Shown here: piece by piece, positions 17,640-25,836 of the stretch | Layout of the letters: each line of letters starts with the position of its first letter | Numbering within the stretch: position 1 is the first letter of the stretch | From: Xanthobacteraceae bacterium | GTDB lineage: Bacteria; Pseudomonadota; Alphaproteobacteria; Rhizobiales; Xanthobacteraceae | Length of the DNA stretch: 64,000 nucleotides | Direction of reading: 5' to 3' | NCBI GenBank assembly: GCA_022844485.1 | Contig: JALHLQ010000019.1 | Span: 1 to 64,000, forward strand | Position numbers and translations under genes: made by a program | The notes under the pieces: model-generated | Told to the model about the DNA's origin: nothing | The model's input: the letters and a program-made list of their open reading frames with translations, nothing else | The model's database searches: none

Positions 17640-19025
17640 ATGACACGCACCGAAACAGATACCTTCGGCCCGATCGAGGTCCCGTCCGATCGCTATTGGG
17701 GCGCGCAGACCCAGCGGTCGCTGCAGAACTTTCGCATCGGCTCGGAGCGGATGCCTTTGCCGCTGATCCGCGCGTTCGGCTTGATCAAGCGCGCCGCCGC
17801 GGAAACGAACCAGGCGCTCGGCTCCCTCGATCAGCGGCGCGCACGCGCCATCGTACAGGCGGCGCAGGAGGTGATCGACGGCAAGCTCGACGAACACTTT
17901 CCGCTTGTCGTGTGGCAGACCGGCTCGGGCACGCAAACCAACATGAACGTCAACGAGGTGATCGCCAACCGTGCGAACGAGCTTCTCGGCGAAAAGCTCG
18001 GCGCGAAGGCCCCGGTGCACCCGAACGATCACGTCAACATGAGTCAGTCCTCCAACGACTCGTTTCCGACCGCGATGCACATCGCTGCGGCGCGGGAGAT
18101 AACGGACCGGCTCATTCCCGCTTTGGAAGTCCTGCTGGAGGCGCTTGCGGACAAGAGCCGCGCCTTTGCAAAAATCGTCAAAATCGGTCGGACACATTTG
18201 CAGGACGCCGTGCCGCTCACGCTCGGGCAGGAATTCTCAGGCTACGCCGCGCAAGTGCAGTCCGGCATCGCCCGTCTGCTGCAAGCGCGAAAGGAACTCT
18301 TTGCGCTGGCTCAAGGCGGCACCGCCGTCGGTACCGGCATCAACGCCAAGCCGCAATTCGCCCGGCGCTTTGCCAAGCGCATTGCTGAACTGACCAAGCT
18401 TCCTTTCGTCACGGCGACCAACAAGTTCGAGGCGTTGGCGGCCCACGACGTGTTTGTTTCGGTCGGCGGCGTGCTGAGTGCGAATGCGACAGCGCTGTTC
18501 AAGATTGCAAACGACATCCGGCTCATGGGATCCGGTCCTCGCTCGGGTCTCGGCGAATTGATTCTTCCCGAGAACGAGCCGGGCTCCTCCATCATGCCCG
18601 GCAAGGTCAATCCGACACAGAGCGAAGCGCTGACGATGGTTTGCTGCCAGGTGATCGGCAATCAAACGACTGTCTCATTGGCTGCAAGCCAAGGCCATTT
18701 CGAACTCAACGTCTTCAAGCCGGTCATTGCTTATGCAACGCTGCAGTCGATCGGCCTCTTGGCGGACGCGTCGGTCTCGTTCGCGACGAACGCCATCCGC
18801 GATTTGCGAGCCAACGAGCCGCGGATCAGGGAGTTGATGGAGCGCTCGTTGATGCTGGTGACTGCCCTCGCGCCGAAGATCGGATACGAACAGGCTGCGG
18901 CCATCGCCAAGGCGGCCCATCTGCGCGGGACAACGCTGCGCGAGGAAGCGATTCGCTCCGGGAGAATCAGTGCAGCGGAATTCGACCGCATCGTCAGGCC
19001 GGAGATGATGACACGCAAAGGTTGA
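17640..19025 (+). CDS. fumC: Class II fumarate hydratase FumC
   Basis: Interconverts fumarate and malate in the citric acid cycle. 461 aa, usual length. Class II signatures are [81 protein letters not shown] and the superfamily loop [13 protein letters not shown]. No Fe-S ligands are expected or seen, so the enzyme is oxygen-stable. The ATG at 17640 has GGAG upstream. The gene runs alone, divergent from the P450, and is followed by a 590-bp gap. Confidence 0.97.
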   Translation: MTRTETDTFGPIEVPSDRYWGAQTQRSLQNFRIGSERMPLPLIRAFGLIKRAAAETNQALGSLDQRRARAIVQAAQEVIDGKLDEHFPLVVWQTGSGTQTNMNVNEVIANRANELLGEKLGAKAPVHPNDHVNMSQSSNDSFPTAMHIAAAREITDRLIPALEVLLEALADKSRAFAKIVKIGRTHLQDAVPLTLGQEFSGYAAQVQSGIARLLQARKELFALAQGGTAVGTGINAKPQFARRFAKRIAELTKLPFVTATNKFEALAAHDVFVSVGGVLSANATALFKIANDIRLMGSGPRSGLGELILPENEPGSSIMPGKVNPTQSEALTMVCCQVIGNQTTVSLAASQGHFELNVFKPVIAYATLQSIGLLADASVSFATNAIRDLRANEPRIRELMERSLMLVTALAPKIGYEQAAAIAKAAHLRGTTLREEAIRSGRISAAEFDRIVRPEMMTRKG

Positions 19026-19614
19026 AAAATACAGGCGTCACAACTCAGTATTCGCGTAGACTGACCCGAGCTTAGGTCGGTCCGTTTTCTGCGTGAGGAC
19101 GTCTCGCGATCGCATAAGCCACCGGCGCCGTAGTTTTCGAAGGCGGTTTCTAGGACTCAAGAAAAAGATGGAACCGGTTGATCTTTGCAGAATGCCCCAG
19201 TTCATCCCGTTCGCAGTGCGAAGTGCAATTTACTGAGAGATGCTTCTGTCTTACTTGATCTTTACTTGAAGCGAAACATTCTTATGTACGGATAAGTAGA
19301 TGTTTTATATGGATATTCTTGCAGGAACTTTCCTCTGTCAGTATAGTGAAAGTCCATTGTCGCTGCTTGCGGACTGACCAAATCGAGATGCGCCAGTTGG
19401 GTCCTGCTCACGCCAGGTGCCACGGAGGAGCAGAGCCGCTCCTTGGGGACGGCCCGGAAAACATCCGGACGTTCTATCTCTTTTCCGTCTCGAGCACGAC
19501 GAAGGCTGCAGGTGACCGAAATACCGATACAGGTTGGGGGAACGTCCAAAGCGGCTACGCGTTCTGGGGGCGCGGAGAGCAGAATCGAGACGAGAGAGAG
19601 CAGAGGGGAAATCG
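19026..19614. other. Intergenic region, partly AT-richer than its surroundings
   Basis: No gene is supported here. Positions about 19200-19350 are visibly richer in A and T than the rest of the window (for example ttacttgatctttacttgaag). A weak GACC...GGTC hairpin followed by gttttc near 19062-19088 could end fumC transcription. Track ORFs 19262-19642 (minus, 126 aa) and 19319-19618 (plus, 99 aa) overlap one another, lack recognisable motifs and look spurious. The region probably carries the promoter of the RHH gene. Confidence 0.5.
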
Positions 19615-19899
19615 ATGAAGTCACCGGTAGTAAAACGCTCAATTGTCATCGCCGGTCACAAGACCAGCGTGAGTCTAGAGGATGAATTCTGGAAGGGATT
19701 GAAAGAAATTGCCGCGAGCCGCAGCATGACCTTGTCTGACCTGGTCGCGTCGATCGACGGTGGCCGGCACCAGGGAAATCTCTCATCCGCGATCCGGCTT
19801 TTTGTGCTGAACCACTATCGCTCCCGCAACCACGGTTCGGTCAACCAGCATGAACCGGCTCGGCAAGCGATACCGGTACGCGCCCTCTCAGCGGTTTGA
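19615..19899 (+). CDS. Ribbon-helix-helix domain protein (RHH_4 type)
   Basis: 94 aa from the ATG at 19615 (AGAGGGG upstream). The core PVVKRSIVIAGHKTSVSLEDEFWKGLKEIAASRSMTLSDLVASID...GNLSSAIRLFVLNHYR is the RHH_4 pattern: a beta strand TSVSLEDEFW that would contact DNA, then two helices. Such proteins lie close to fumC and sspB in many Hyphomicrobiales, although their targets are generally unknown. The last 12 bp overlap the 3' end of the convergent AsmA gene. A DNA-binding role is inferred from the fold. Confidence 0.83.
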   Translation: MKSPVVKRSIVIAGHKTSVSLEDEFWKGLKEIAASRSMTLSDLVASIDGGRHQGNLSSAIRLFVLNHYRSRNHGSVNQHEPARQAIPVRALSAV

Positions 19900-22800
19900 T
19901 CCAAATAGCGGATCCAGCAGGTTTCGAACGGGCGCGGTACTCGGGGGCTTCCCCGTCGCGTCATGACCGGGAACGCTGCCAGGCGGTCTGGATAACCGCG
20001 CTCCAGGGTCACGGGCCGGTCCGCCTCGACTTGGCGTGATCACGAGCGGCGGCGGAAGCGCCGGCGCTGTCTCGGCTCCCTCGGTGTTCGGGGCGCTTTT
20101 TCCCATCAATGACGGAACCACTGAATTCCCGGGCCGAGGCGCGGGATCTGGCGCGCGCTTTGGCTGCGATTGCGGCAGGACGCCTGGCACTGACCCGGTC
20201 TCGATCTCCGGCCGCATCGTTTCAAACTTCTCCAACTGCCTCGTCTGCCGCTCGACAGAGCGCAGGGCGAGCCACGCAACGAGCGGCGAACTGTCGAGAG
20301 TTCGCGTCAGCATCCCAAACGGCCCCCGGATCGCCGCGCCAATTTCCGGCCGCCCCTCCACTCCCGCCCCCGCTCCCCCGATCAGGACCAACCGCGCGTC
20401 GACTTGCTGATCGACCAGGTCAGCGCTCGCAGCGACACTCAAATCCCCCTGTCCTGACGCAATGGTCGATGATGCAAGCCGCACCGTTCCGGCCGTTGCG
20501 CTCAAGACCCCCTCCGCTCGGGAGAATGCAAAGCGCCCGCTGTTGAAAGCGGCGGCGGTCATGTCGGCGACGCGGGCGGGATCCATGATCAGGCCGCGAT
20601 CCGCCGCGCGCAAAACGACATCAAAAGCGCGAACGTCGACGCCGGTCAGCTCCCCCTGCTCGACGGAGACTTGGCCGGTCCCCACGAGCGACCCAACCAC
20701 GGCGGCAGGCGTCAGGCCCACGCCTTCCAGTTCACCTTGAATCGACATCCGGCCAGCGAGCCGCATTTTGCCCGCGAGCGGGATGACCGCATCCGCCTGC
20801 CGAAGCTCGAAACGGCCTTTGAACGAGGATCCCTCCGCAAGCCGGCGAAGCGCAAGCTCGCCCGTGAACTGGCCTCCCGCCACGACTCCGCTCAACCGGT
20901 CAATGACGAAGCCCCCGTCGGCCATGCGCAGGGTCCAACGCATGCCGCGGCCCGCGAGCGGCGACAGCGTCGCGCGCGCGGCCTGGAAGGCGATTTCTCC
21001 CGCGAGGGCATCGCCAAGCGGCGCAAACGGTTCGCTGGACCATCTTTCCGTCTTTTCCGCCTGGCGCGCGACACCGGCGAGCGTAGAAATGAATGCGGAC
21101 GCATCGATGTGGTCTGCCTCGATGCGGCCGGTGATCGTCGGAACGCCGGTGATCGCGAGAGCAAGGCGTCCTGCCACCGGCGTGTCGGCAATCGTCCCGC
21201 TGATGGCCTCGAATGCGACCGCCTCGCCGGAGAGCGTCAATTTCCATTTCAAGGAGACCGGTAACGGCGCGCCCCCTGGGTCGCGGCGCAACGGCCGTGC
21301 GTCAGCCGCGGTGAGAGCAATCGCAAGGTTGCCTGAGGCGCCTTCACTCCCGACGAGACGCAGCGGTCCCTTTGCCGAAATATCCAGACCGCCCGCCGCG
21401 AGGCGAGCGTCAATCTCGGCCTCGGAGCCCACGCCCCTGGCGCCGATCCGAAGCGACCCGCCTCGTCGCTCCACGTTGAAAGCCTGATCGAGACTCAACA
21501 TGGAAACCAGCGCCTGCCCATCGTCGGCATCGAATGCGGCGTTCATCCTCCACGCGGACGCAAGGATCGACGCGAGGCCGCCGCTTCCGTCGGCGGTCAA
21601 GCCGACGCGGATGGTTCCCGCGCGTCCCTCAATTCCCAGCCGGGTTCTCGAAAGTTCGGGTCTTGCCCCGCGTTCGATGGTGAGATGGGCGCGAAGGTTG
21701 AGGGGGGACAATTGCTGCGCCCTCGCCCGGATCCGCCCGGCAGCCTCGGGCGCGTATTGCGCCAGCAAATTCAGGATGCCGTCGAGCGAACGGCCTTCGA
21801 CATCGAGGGTGAGCGCCCCGTGCGGCGCGCTCAAAGGCTCCTCGATCGTCCCGCGTGCTTGGATGGCAGCGCCACCGAAATCGGAAACGCTCAGGCGCTC
21901 GATCGCGAGACGGCGCTCTTGCATGCGGATGTCCGCGGCCACCCCGGAGGCCTGCGTACCGAACAGCGTGGCGCGTCCGAGGTCGAGCGCAAGCGTGACC
22001 TCGCCGGGGACAATCGCGGTCGTGCCGCCGAAGATCGCCCGTAACGATGTCTGAAGCGCGTCCAGATCAAGGTCCGCCGCCTTCAGCTCGGCCTCAAGCT
22101 TGGCATTGCGGCCTGCGACGGGCCAGGCATACGCCAATCGGCCCTTCATCGGCTTGCGATCGATGTCCACAGCCAGCTGTTCGATCGACATGCGTTCGCT
22201 GCCGAGCGTGACAACGCCCTCGGCGCGCAGGCTTGCTGCCGACCTCAGTCCCTGAGTGTCGGGGTTTCCCTCAAGCCAGGCGAGGAAAGCCTTTGGGTCG
22301 GCGGATTCAACGATGGCCGGACCGGTGAATGCGGCGGCGCTGGGCAAGAGATCCAGGTGCCCGCTGACGCGAACCTGGGTCAGACCCGGAGCGCGGAATT
22401 CCACCCGTTCGATGTCCCAGCCGCTGCCCTGCGCGTTGACATCTCCCCGCACGCTTTGCAGCGTCGATCCGGCAAGCGTCAAAGCATCGATGCTGAGACT
22501 GACACGGGCGGGAATGTCCGGCCACGAGATCTGCTGCACGGCATCGCCGACCGCGCGCAGGCCCTCGGCCGGTGATTTGGTCTCGCGAGCCAAGCCGAGC
22601 ACGCGATCGAGATTGAGCTGCCGGGACGCCAGCACGCCGTCGATCCGGGGAAACCGCCCAAAGCGAACATCGAGCGACCCGCCAAGGCGGGAGGCGCGTT
22701 CATCGGATCCGATCTGAACCTCGATGCCCTCCAACGACGCGGCGGTGGAGCCGGCTCGGACCTTGCTTGTCGCGCGCCAGCCGGAATCCGGATTGGACGA

Positions 22801-23580
22801 TGTCGGCAATTGCGCCAAGGCGAGTGTCCCCTCGAACCGAGGCGAGCCGGCTTCGAAGCGTAACGCGCCATCGGCCTCGATGGATGGGGCCCGGCCGGAG
22901 GGATCGATCAGAAGCCGCGCCTTGGCCGTACCGTCATCGCCCGCTCGCGCGATGTTCAAGCGATACCCGTGCCGCGCCCCGTCGTACCAAAAGCCGCCTT
23001 CTCCCTTGTATGGCCCGGCCAGGGAGCGCAGCTCCCCCATGAACCAGAGCTTCTCGAGTTGGACCTGCGCGCCGCTTGCAGCATCGAACAGGATCGCGCG
23101 TCCGTCCTCGATGCTGAGCCGTGCGATCGACAGCGTATCGGGAGCGACCCCTTCGGGCAGACTGATCGGCCAGTCGACCCGGCCGTTGCTCTGCAAACCG
23201 AATTGCAGATTGGGACCGACGATCTTGACGTCCGACGCCCGCCATTCCCCGCGCAGGATCGGCGCCAGCGCGAACTCGACGCGCAGCTCGCGCGCCGCCA
23301 CGCTCTCCCCCACCGTCACGTCCTGCACGGTCATGTAAGGCGCGGGGAGAAGGCGGAGATCGATCGCCCCGCTGATGCGAACGGGAGTTCCGATCATCCT
23401 GCCGGCATGCGACTCGAAGGCCGCGCGGTATTGCGTCCAGTCGATGAAAAGCGGTCCGGCCAGCGCGGCCAGAAGCGCGACTATCGCAGCGATCGCAAAA
23501 CCAAGCAGCGTTGTCTGCAACGGTGTGCTCCGACCCTCTCCGGCGCGCCTGCGGGACCAGCGGCGGAGATCAGTGACCAA
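19888..23580 (-). CDS. AsmA-family inner-membrane/periplasmic protein
   Basis: 1230 aa. One N-terminal membrane helix (TTLLGFAIAAIVALLAALAGPLFIDW) is followed by the AsmA N-terminal pattern: YRAAFESHAGRMIGTPVRISGAIDLRLLPAPYMTVQDVTVGE. A very long beta-rich periplasmic region follows and ends with an AsmA_2-like segment (LTGVDVRAFDVVLRAADRGLIMDPAR). Relatives such as AsmA, TamB and YhdP form bridge-like proteins implicated in phospholipid transport and outer-membrane homeostasis. The C-terminal 100 residues are Pro-rich and probably disordered. The start is a TTG at 23580 with no clear ribosome site, so the exact N-terminus is uncertain. Confidence 0.85.
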   Translation of the reverse strand: MVTDLRRWSRRRAGEGRSTPLQTTLLGFAIAAIVALLAALAGPLFIDWTQYRAAFESHAGRMIGTPVRISGAIDLRLLPAPYMTVQDVTVGESVAARELRVEFALAPILRGEWRASDVKIVGPNLQFGLQSNGRVDWPISLPEGVAPDTLSIARLSIEDGRAILFDAASGAQVQLEKLWFMGELRSLAGPYKGEGGFWYDGARHGYRLNIARAGDDGTAKARLLIDPSGRAPSIEADGALRFEAGSPRFEGTLALAQLPTSSNPDSGWRATSKVRAGSTAASLEGIEVQIGSDERASRLGGSLDVRFGRFPRIDGVLASRQLNLDRVLGLARETKSPAEGLRAVGDAVQQISWPDIPARVSLSIDALTLAGSTLQSVRGDVNAQGSGWDIERVEFRAPGLTQVRVSGHLDLLPSAAAFTGPAIVESADPKAFLAWLEGNPDTQGLRSAASLRAEGVVTLGSERMSIEQLAVDIDRKPMKGRLAYAWPVAGRNAKLEAELKAADLDLDALQTSLRAIFGGTTAIVPGEVTLALDLGRATLFGTQASGVAADIRMQERRLAIERLSVSDFGGAAIQARGTIEEPLSAPHGALTLDVEGRSLDGILNLLAQYAPEAAGRIRARAQQLSPLNLRAHLTIERGARPELSRTRLGIEGRAGTIRVGLTADGSGGLASILASAWRMNAAFDADDGQALVSMLSLDQAFNVERRGGSLRIGARGVGSEAEIDARLAAGGLDISAKGPLRLVGSEGASGNLAIALTAADARPLRRDPGGAPLPVSLKWKLTLSGEAVAFEAISGTIADTPVAGRLALAITGVPTITGRIEADHIDASAFISTLAGVARQAEKTERWSSEPFAPLGDALAGEIAFQAARATLSPLAGRGMRWTLRMADGGFVIDRLSGVVAGGQFTGELALRRLAEGSSFKGRFELRQADAVIPLAGKMRLAGRMSIQGELEGVGLTPAAVVGSLVGTGQVSVEQGELTGVDVRAFDVVLRAADRGLIMDPARVADMTAAAFNSGRFAFSRAEGVLSATAGTVRLASSTIASGQGDLSVAASADLVDQQVDARLVLIGGAGAGVEGRPEIGAAIRGPFGMLTRTLDSSPLVAWLALRSVERQTRQLEKFETMRPEIETGSVPGVLPQSQPKRAPDPAPRPGNSVVPSLMGKSAPNTEGAETAPALPPPLVITPSRGGPARDPGARLSRPPGSVPGHDATGKPPSTAPVRNLLDPLFGSNR

Positions 23581-23636
23581 GTCGTCATGCCTTTGGCCTG
23601 GACTCTATGTCCCGGGCCTGCCGCGCCAAAGCGCAA

Positions 23637-25055
23637 TCATGGATTCATGGCAAAGATTTTACCCGGATTCATGATGTTGGCGGGATCGAGCGCCGTTTTG
23701 ATCGCCCGCATCGCTGCGATCGCCGGCTCGCCGTGCTCGGCGGGGAGGTATTTCATCTTCCCCTGACCCACGCCATGCTCGCCGGTGCACGTGCCATCCA
23801 TGGCGAGCGCGCGTTCGGCAAGACGCTCGACGAATCGCCGCGCCGCCGCGCATTCGGCTGCGTCATCCATGTCGATCAGCACCGAAACGTGGAAATTCCC
23901 GTCGCCGACATGGCCGACAATGGGGGCGATCAATCCCATGCTCTCGATGTCGCGTTTCGTTTCGCCGACGCATTCGGCGAGGCGGGAGATCGGAACGCAG
24001 ACGTCGGTTGCAAACCCCTTTGCGCCGGGACGGAGCTGGATCACCGCCCAATAGGCATCGTGCCGCGCCTGCCACAGGCGCGTCCGGTCCTCCGGCTTGG
24101 TCGCCCAGTCGAACGGACCGCCGCCGACATCGGCTGCGATGTCCGCGAAACGCCGCGCCTGCTCGGCAACCGAGGATTCGGTGCCGTGGAATTCGAGAAA
24201 CAGCGTCGGCACTTCCTTCAAGCCGAGCTTGGCATAGGCGTTCGAAGCCTTGACCTGCAATTCGTCCAGGAGCTCGATACTGGCGACCGGGATGCCGGTC
24301 TGGATTGCCATAATGGTGGCATTGCACGCGGCCTCAACACTTGGAAACGGGCAGACGGCTGACGCGATCGCCTCCGGTATTCCATGCAGCTTCAGCGTCA
24401 GCTCGGTGATGATTCCGAGCGTCCCCTCGGAGCCCACCATGAGGCGCGTCAAATCGTAGCCCGCTGAGGACTTGCGGGCGCGCCGCGCTGTCGTCATCAC
24501 CTCGCCATTGGCCATGACGGCTTTGAGCGCGATGACATTGTCCTTCATCGTCCCGTAGCGGACGGCGTTGGTCCCGGACGCGCGCGTCGCCGCCATGCCG
24601 CCGAGCGAGGCGTCCGCCCCGGGGTCGATGGGAAAGAAAAGGCCCTGGTCGCGCAGGTGCTCGTTGAGCTGCTTGCGCGTGACCCCCGGTTCGATGACGC
24701 AATCGAGATCCTCGGCATGAACCGCGACAATTCGATTCATGTCCTTGAAATCGATCGACACTCCCCCGAAGGGGGCGTTCACGTGCCCCTCCAGCGAGGT
24801 CCCGGTCCCAAACGGGATGATAGGCACGTGGTGCTTCGCACAGATGCGCACCACGGTCTGGACGTCCCCGGTGTTCTGGGCGAACACGACACCGTCCGGC
24901 GGTTCGTTTGGCAGCCAGGTCGTTGTGTTCCCGTGCTGCTGGCGCACGGCCAGGGAGGTAACCAGCCGGTTGCCGAAAGCCGCCGCGAGTTCGGCGATGG
25001 CGGCTTCCGCTGCCTGCTTGTCAACCGGAGCCGCCCGGGCCTGCGCGATCGCCAT
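23637..25055 (-). CDS. FAD-binding oxidoreductase, D-lactate dehydrogenase (cytochrome) type
   Basis: 472 aa flavoprotein of the GlcD/Dld/VAO family. The N-terminal PCMH FAD domain has IIPFGTGTSLEGHVNAPFGGVSID and the LFFPIDPGADASLGGMAATRASGTNAVRYG pyrophosphate loop. The C-terminal substrate domain has VGHVGDGNFHVSVLID, EHGVGQGKMKYLPAEHG and ALDPANIMNPGKIF, all typical of D-lactate/glycolate dehydrogenases. It likely oxidises a D-2-hydroxyacid and passes electrons to cytochrome c or quinone. No partner subunits (GlcE/GlcF) are adjacent, which favours the single-subunit D-lactate type. Confidence 0.88.
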   Translation of the reverse strand: MAIAQARAAPVDKQAAEAAIAELAAAFGNRLVTSLAVRQQHGNTTTWLPNEPPDGVVFAQNTGDVQTVVRICAKHHVPIIPFGTGTSLEGHVNAPFGGVSIDFKDMNRIVAVHAEDLDCVIEPGVTRKQLNEHLRDQGLFFPIDPGADASLGGMAATRASGTNAVRYGTMKDNVIALKAVMANGEVMTTARRARKSSAGYDLTRLMVGSEGTLGIITELTLKLHGIPEAIASAVCPFPSVEAACNATIMAIQTGIPVASIELLDELQVKASNAYAKLGLKEVPTLFLEFHGTESSVAEQARRFADIAADVGGGPFDWATKPEDRTRLWQARHDAYWAVIQLRPGAKGFATDVCVPISRLAECVGETKRDIESMGLIAPIVGHVGDGNFHVSVLIDMDDAAECAAARRFVERLAERALAMDGTCTGEHGVGQGKMKYLPAEHGEPAIAAMRAIKTALDPANIMNPGKIFAMNP

Positions 25056-25216
25056 GTCTCACCCCAAAATCTGCGGTTTGCGAAGCAGCTTACCAAAGAC
25101 GGGCTGTCCGCAACCAGATTATGCCGAAGCCCTGGCAAACAAGGAACTTGCGCCGGCTGCTCCATCGACCCCAGACTTCATGCAATCGACAGAGACCTGA
25201 TGTAGTCTGTGAGGCG

Positions 25217-25726
25217 ATGCTTGAGCGTCTTGACCTCGAACCCGTCTTCTTCGCCCCGTTTGTCTCCTCGGCCATGCGGGTCGAGCCGGCATGGCTCGAC
25301 TACAACGGCCACCTGAACATGGCCTACTACAATGTTCTCTTCGATCGCGCGGTCGAGGAGGCTTTTTTCCTGGTTGGGCTCGGCGAGCACTACGTCAGGA
25401 CCAACAACTGCTCATATTTTTCCGCCGAAGTGCATATCCGGTACTTGCGCGAGCTCGGTCCCGGCGATGCGGTGCGCGTGACGCTGCAATTGCTCGACTT
25501 CGACGCCAAGCGGCTGCATTTCTTCCAGCAGCTCTTTCATGCCGCCGAGGGTTGGATTTCGGCGACCTCCGAACAGCTTTCCTTGCACGTCGACCTGGCT
25601 GCCAAGAAAACCGCACCGTTCCCGGACGATATCGCCCGGCGCCTGAAAGAGATGAAAACCGCGCACGCGCAGCTCCCGCAGCCGGAGGCGGTTGGGCGGC
25701 GCATCGCGATGCCGGCGAAATCCTGA
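25217..25726 (+). CDS. Acyl-CoA thioesterase (hotdog fold, 4HBT type)
   Basis: 169 aa. The hotdog motif is EPAWLDYNGHLNMAYYNVLFDRAVEEAFFLVG: the D-Y-N-G-H-L-N stretch carries the catalytic Asp/Asn region of 4-hydroxybenzoyl-CoA thioesterase-like enzymes. It is followed by YFSAEVHIRYLRELGPGDAVRVTLQLLDFDAKRLHFFQQLFH. The substrate is probably an acyl-CoA of unknown identity. The ATG at 25217 (GTGAGG upstream) is preferred over the track start at 25121, which adds a basic non-family leader. The gene stands alone between the divergent D-lactate dehydrogenase and uvrD. Confidence 0.85.
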   Translation: MLERLDLEPVFFAPFVSSAMRVEPAWLDYNGHLNMAYYNVLFDRAVEEAFFLVGLGEHYVRTNNCSYFSAEVHIRYLRELGPGDAVRVTLQLLDFDAKRLHFFQQLFHAAEGWISATSEQLSLHVDLAAKKTAPFPDDIARRLKEMKTAHAQLPQPEAVGRRIAMPAKS

Positions 25727-25836
25727 ACGGCCCTCCCTTTCCGCCGCCGCAAATGCCATCTTAAGGGCCGAGATTCGCGAGGCCCAGCCACGCTGCGCCT
25801 CACTCCGGCCCTCTTGCGCCAGTTCACCAAAACCCT

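Noticed and set aside
19262-19642. 126-aa minus-strand ORF opposite the RHH gene leader
   Set aside because: It has no recognisable domain and overlaps an equally weak plus-strand ORF. Its start lies inside the RHH coding sequence.
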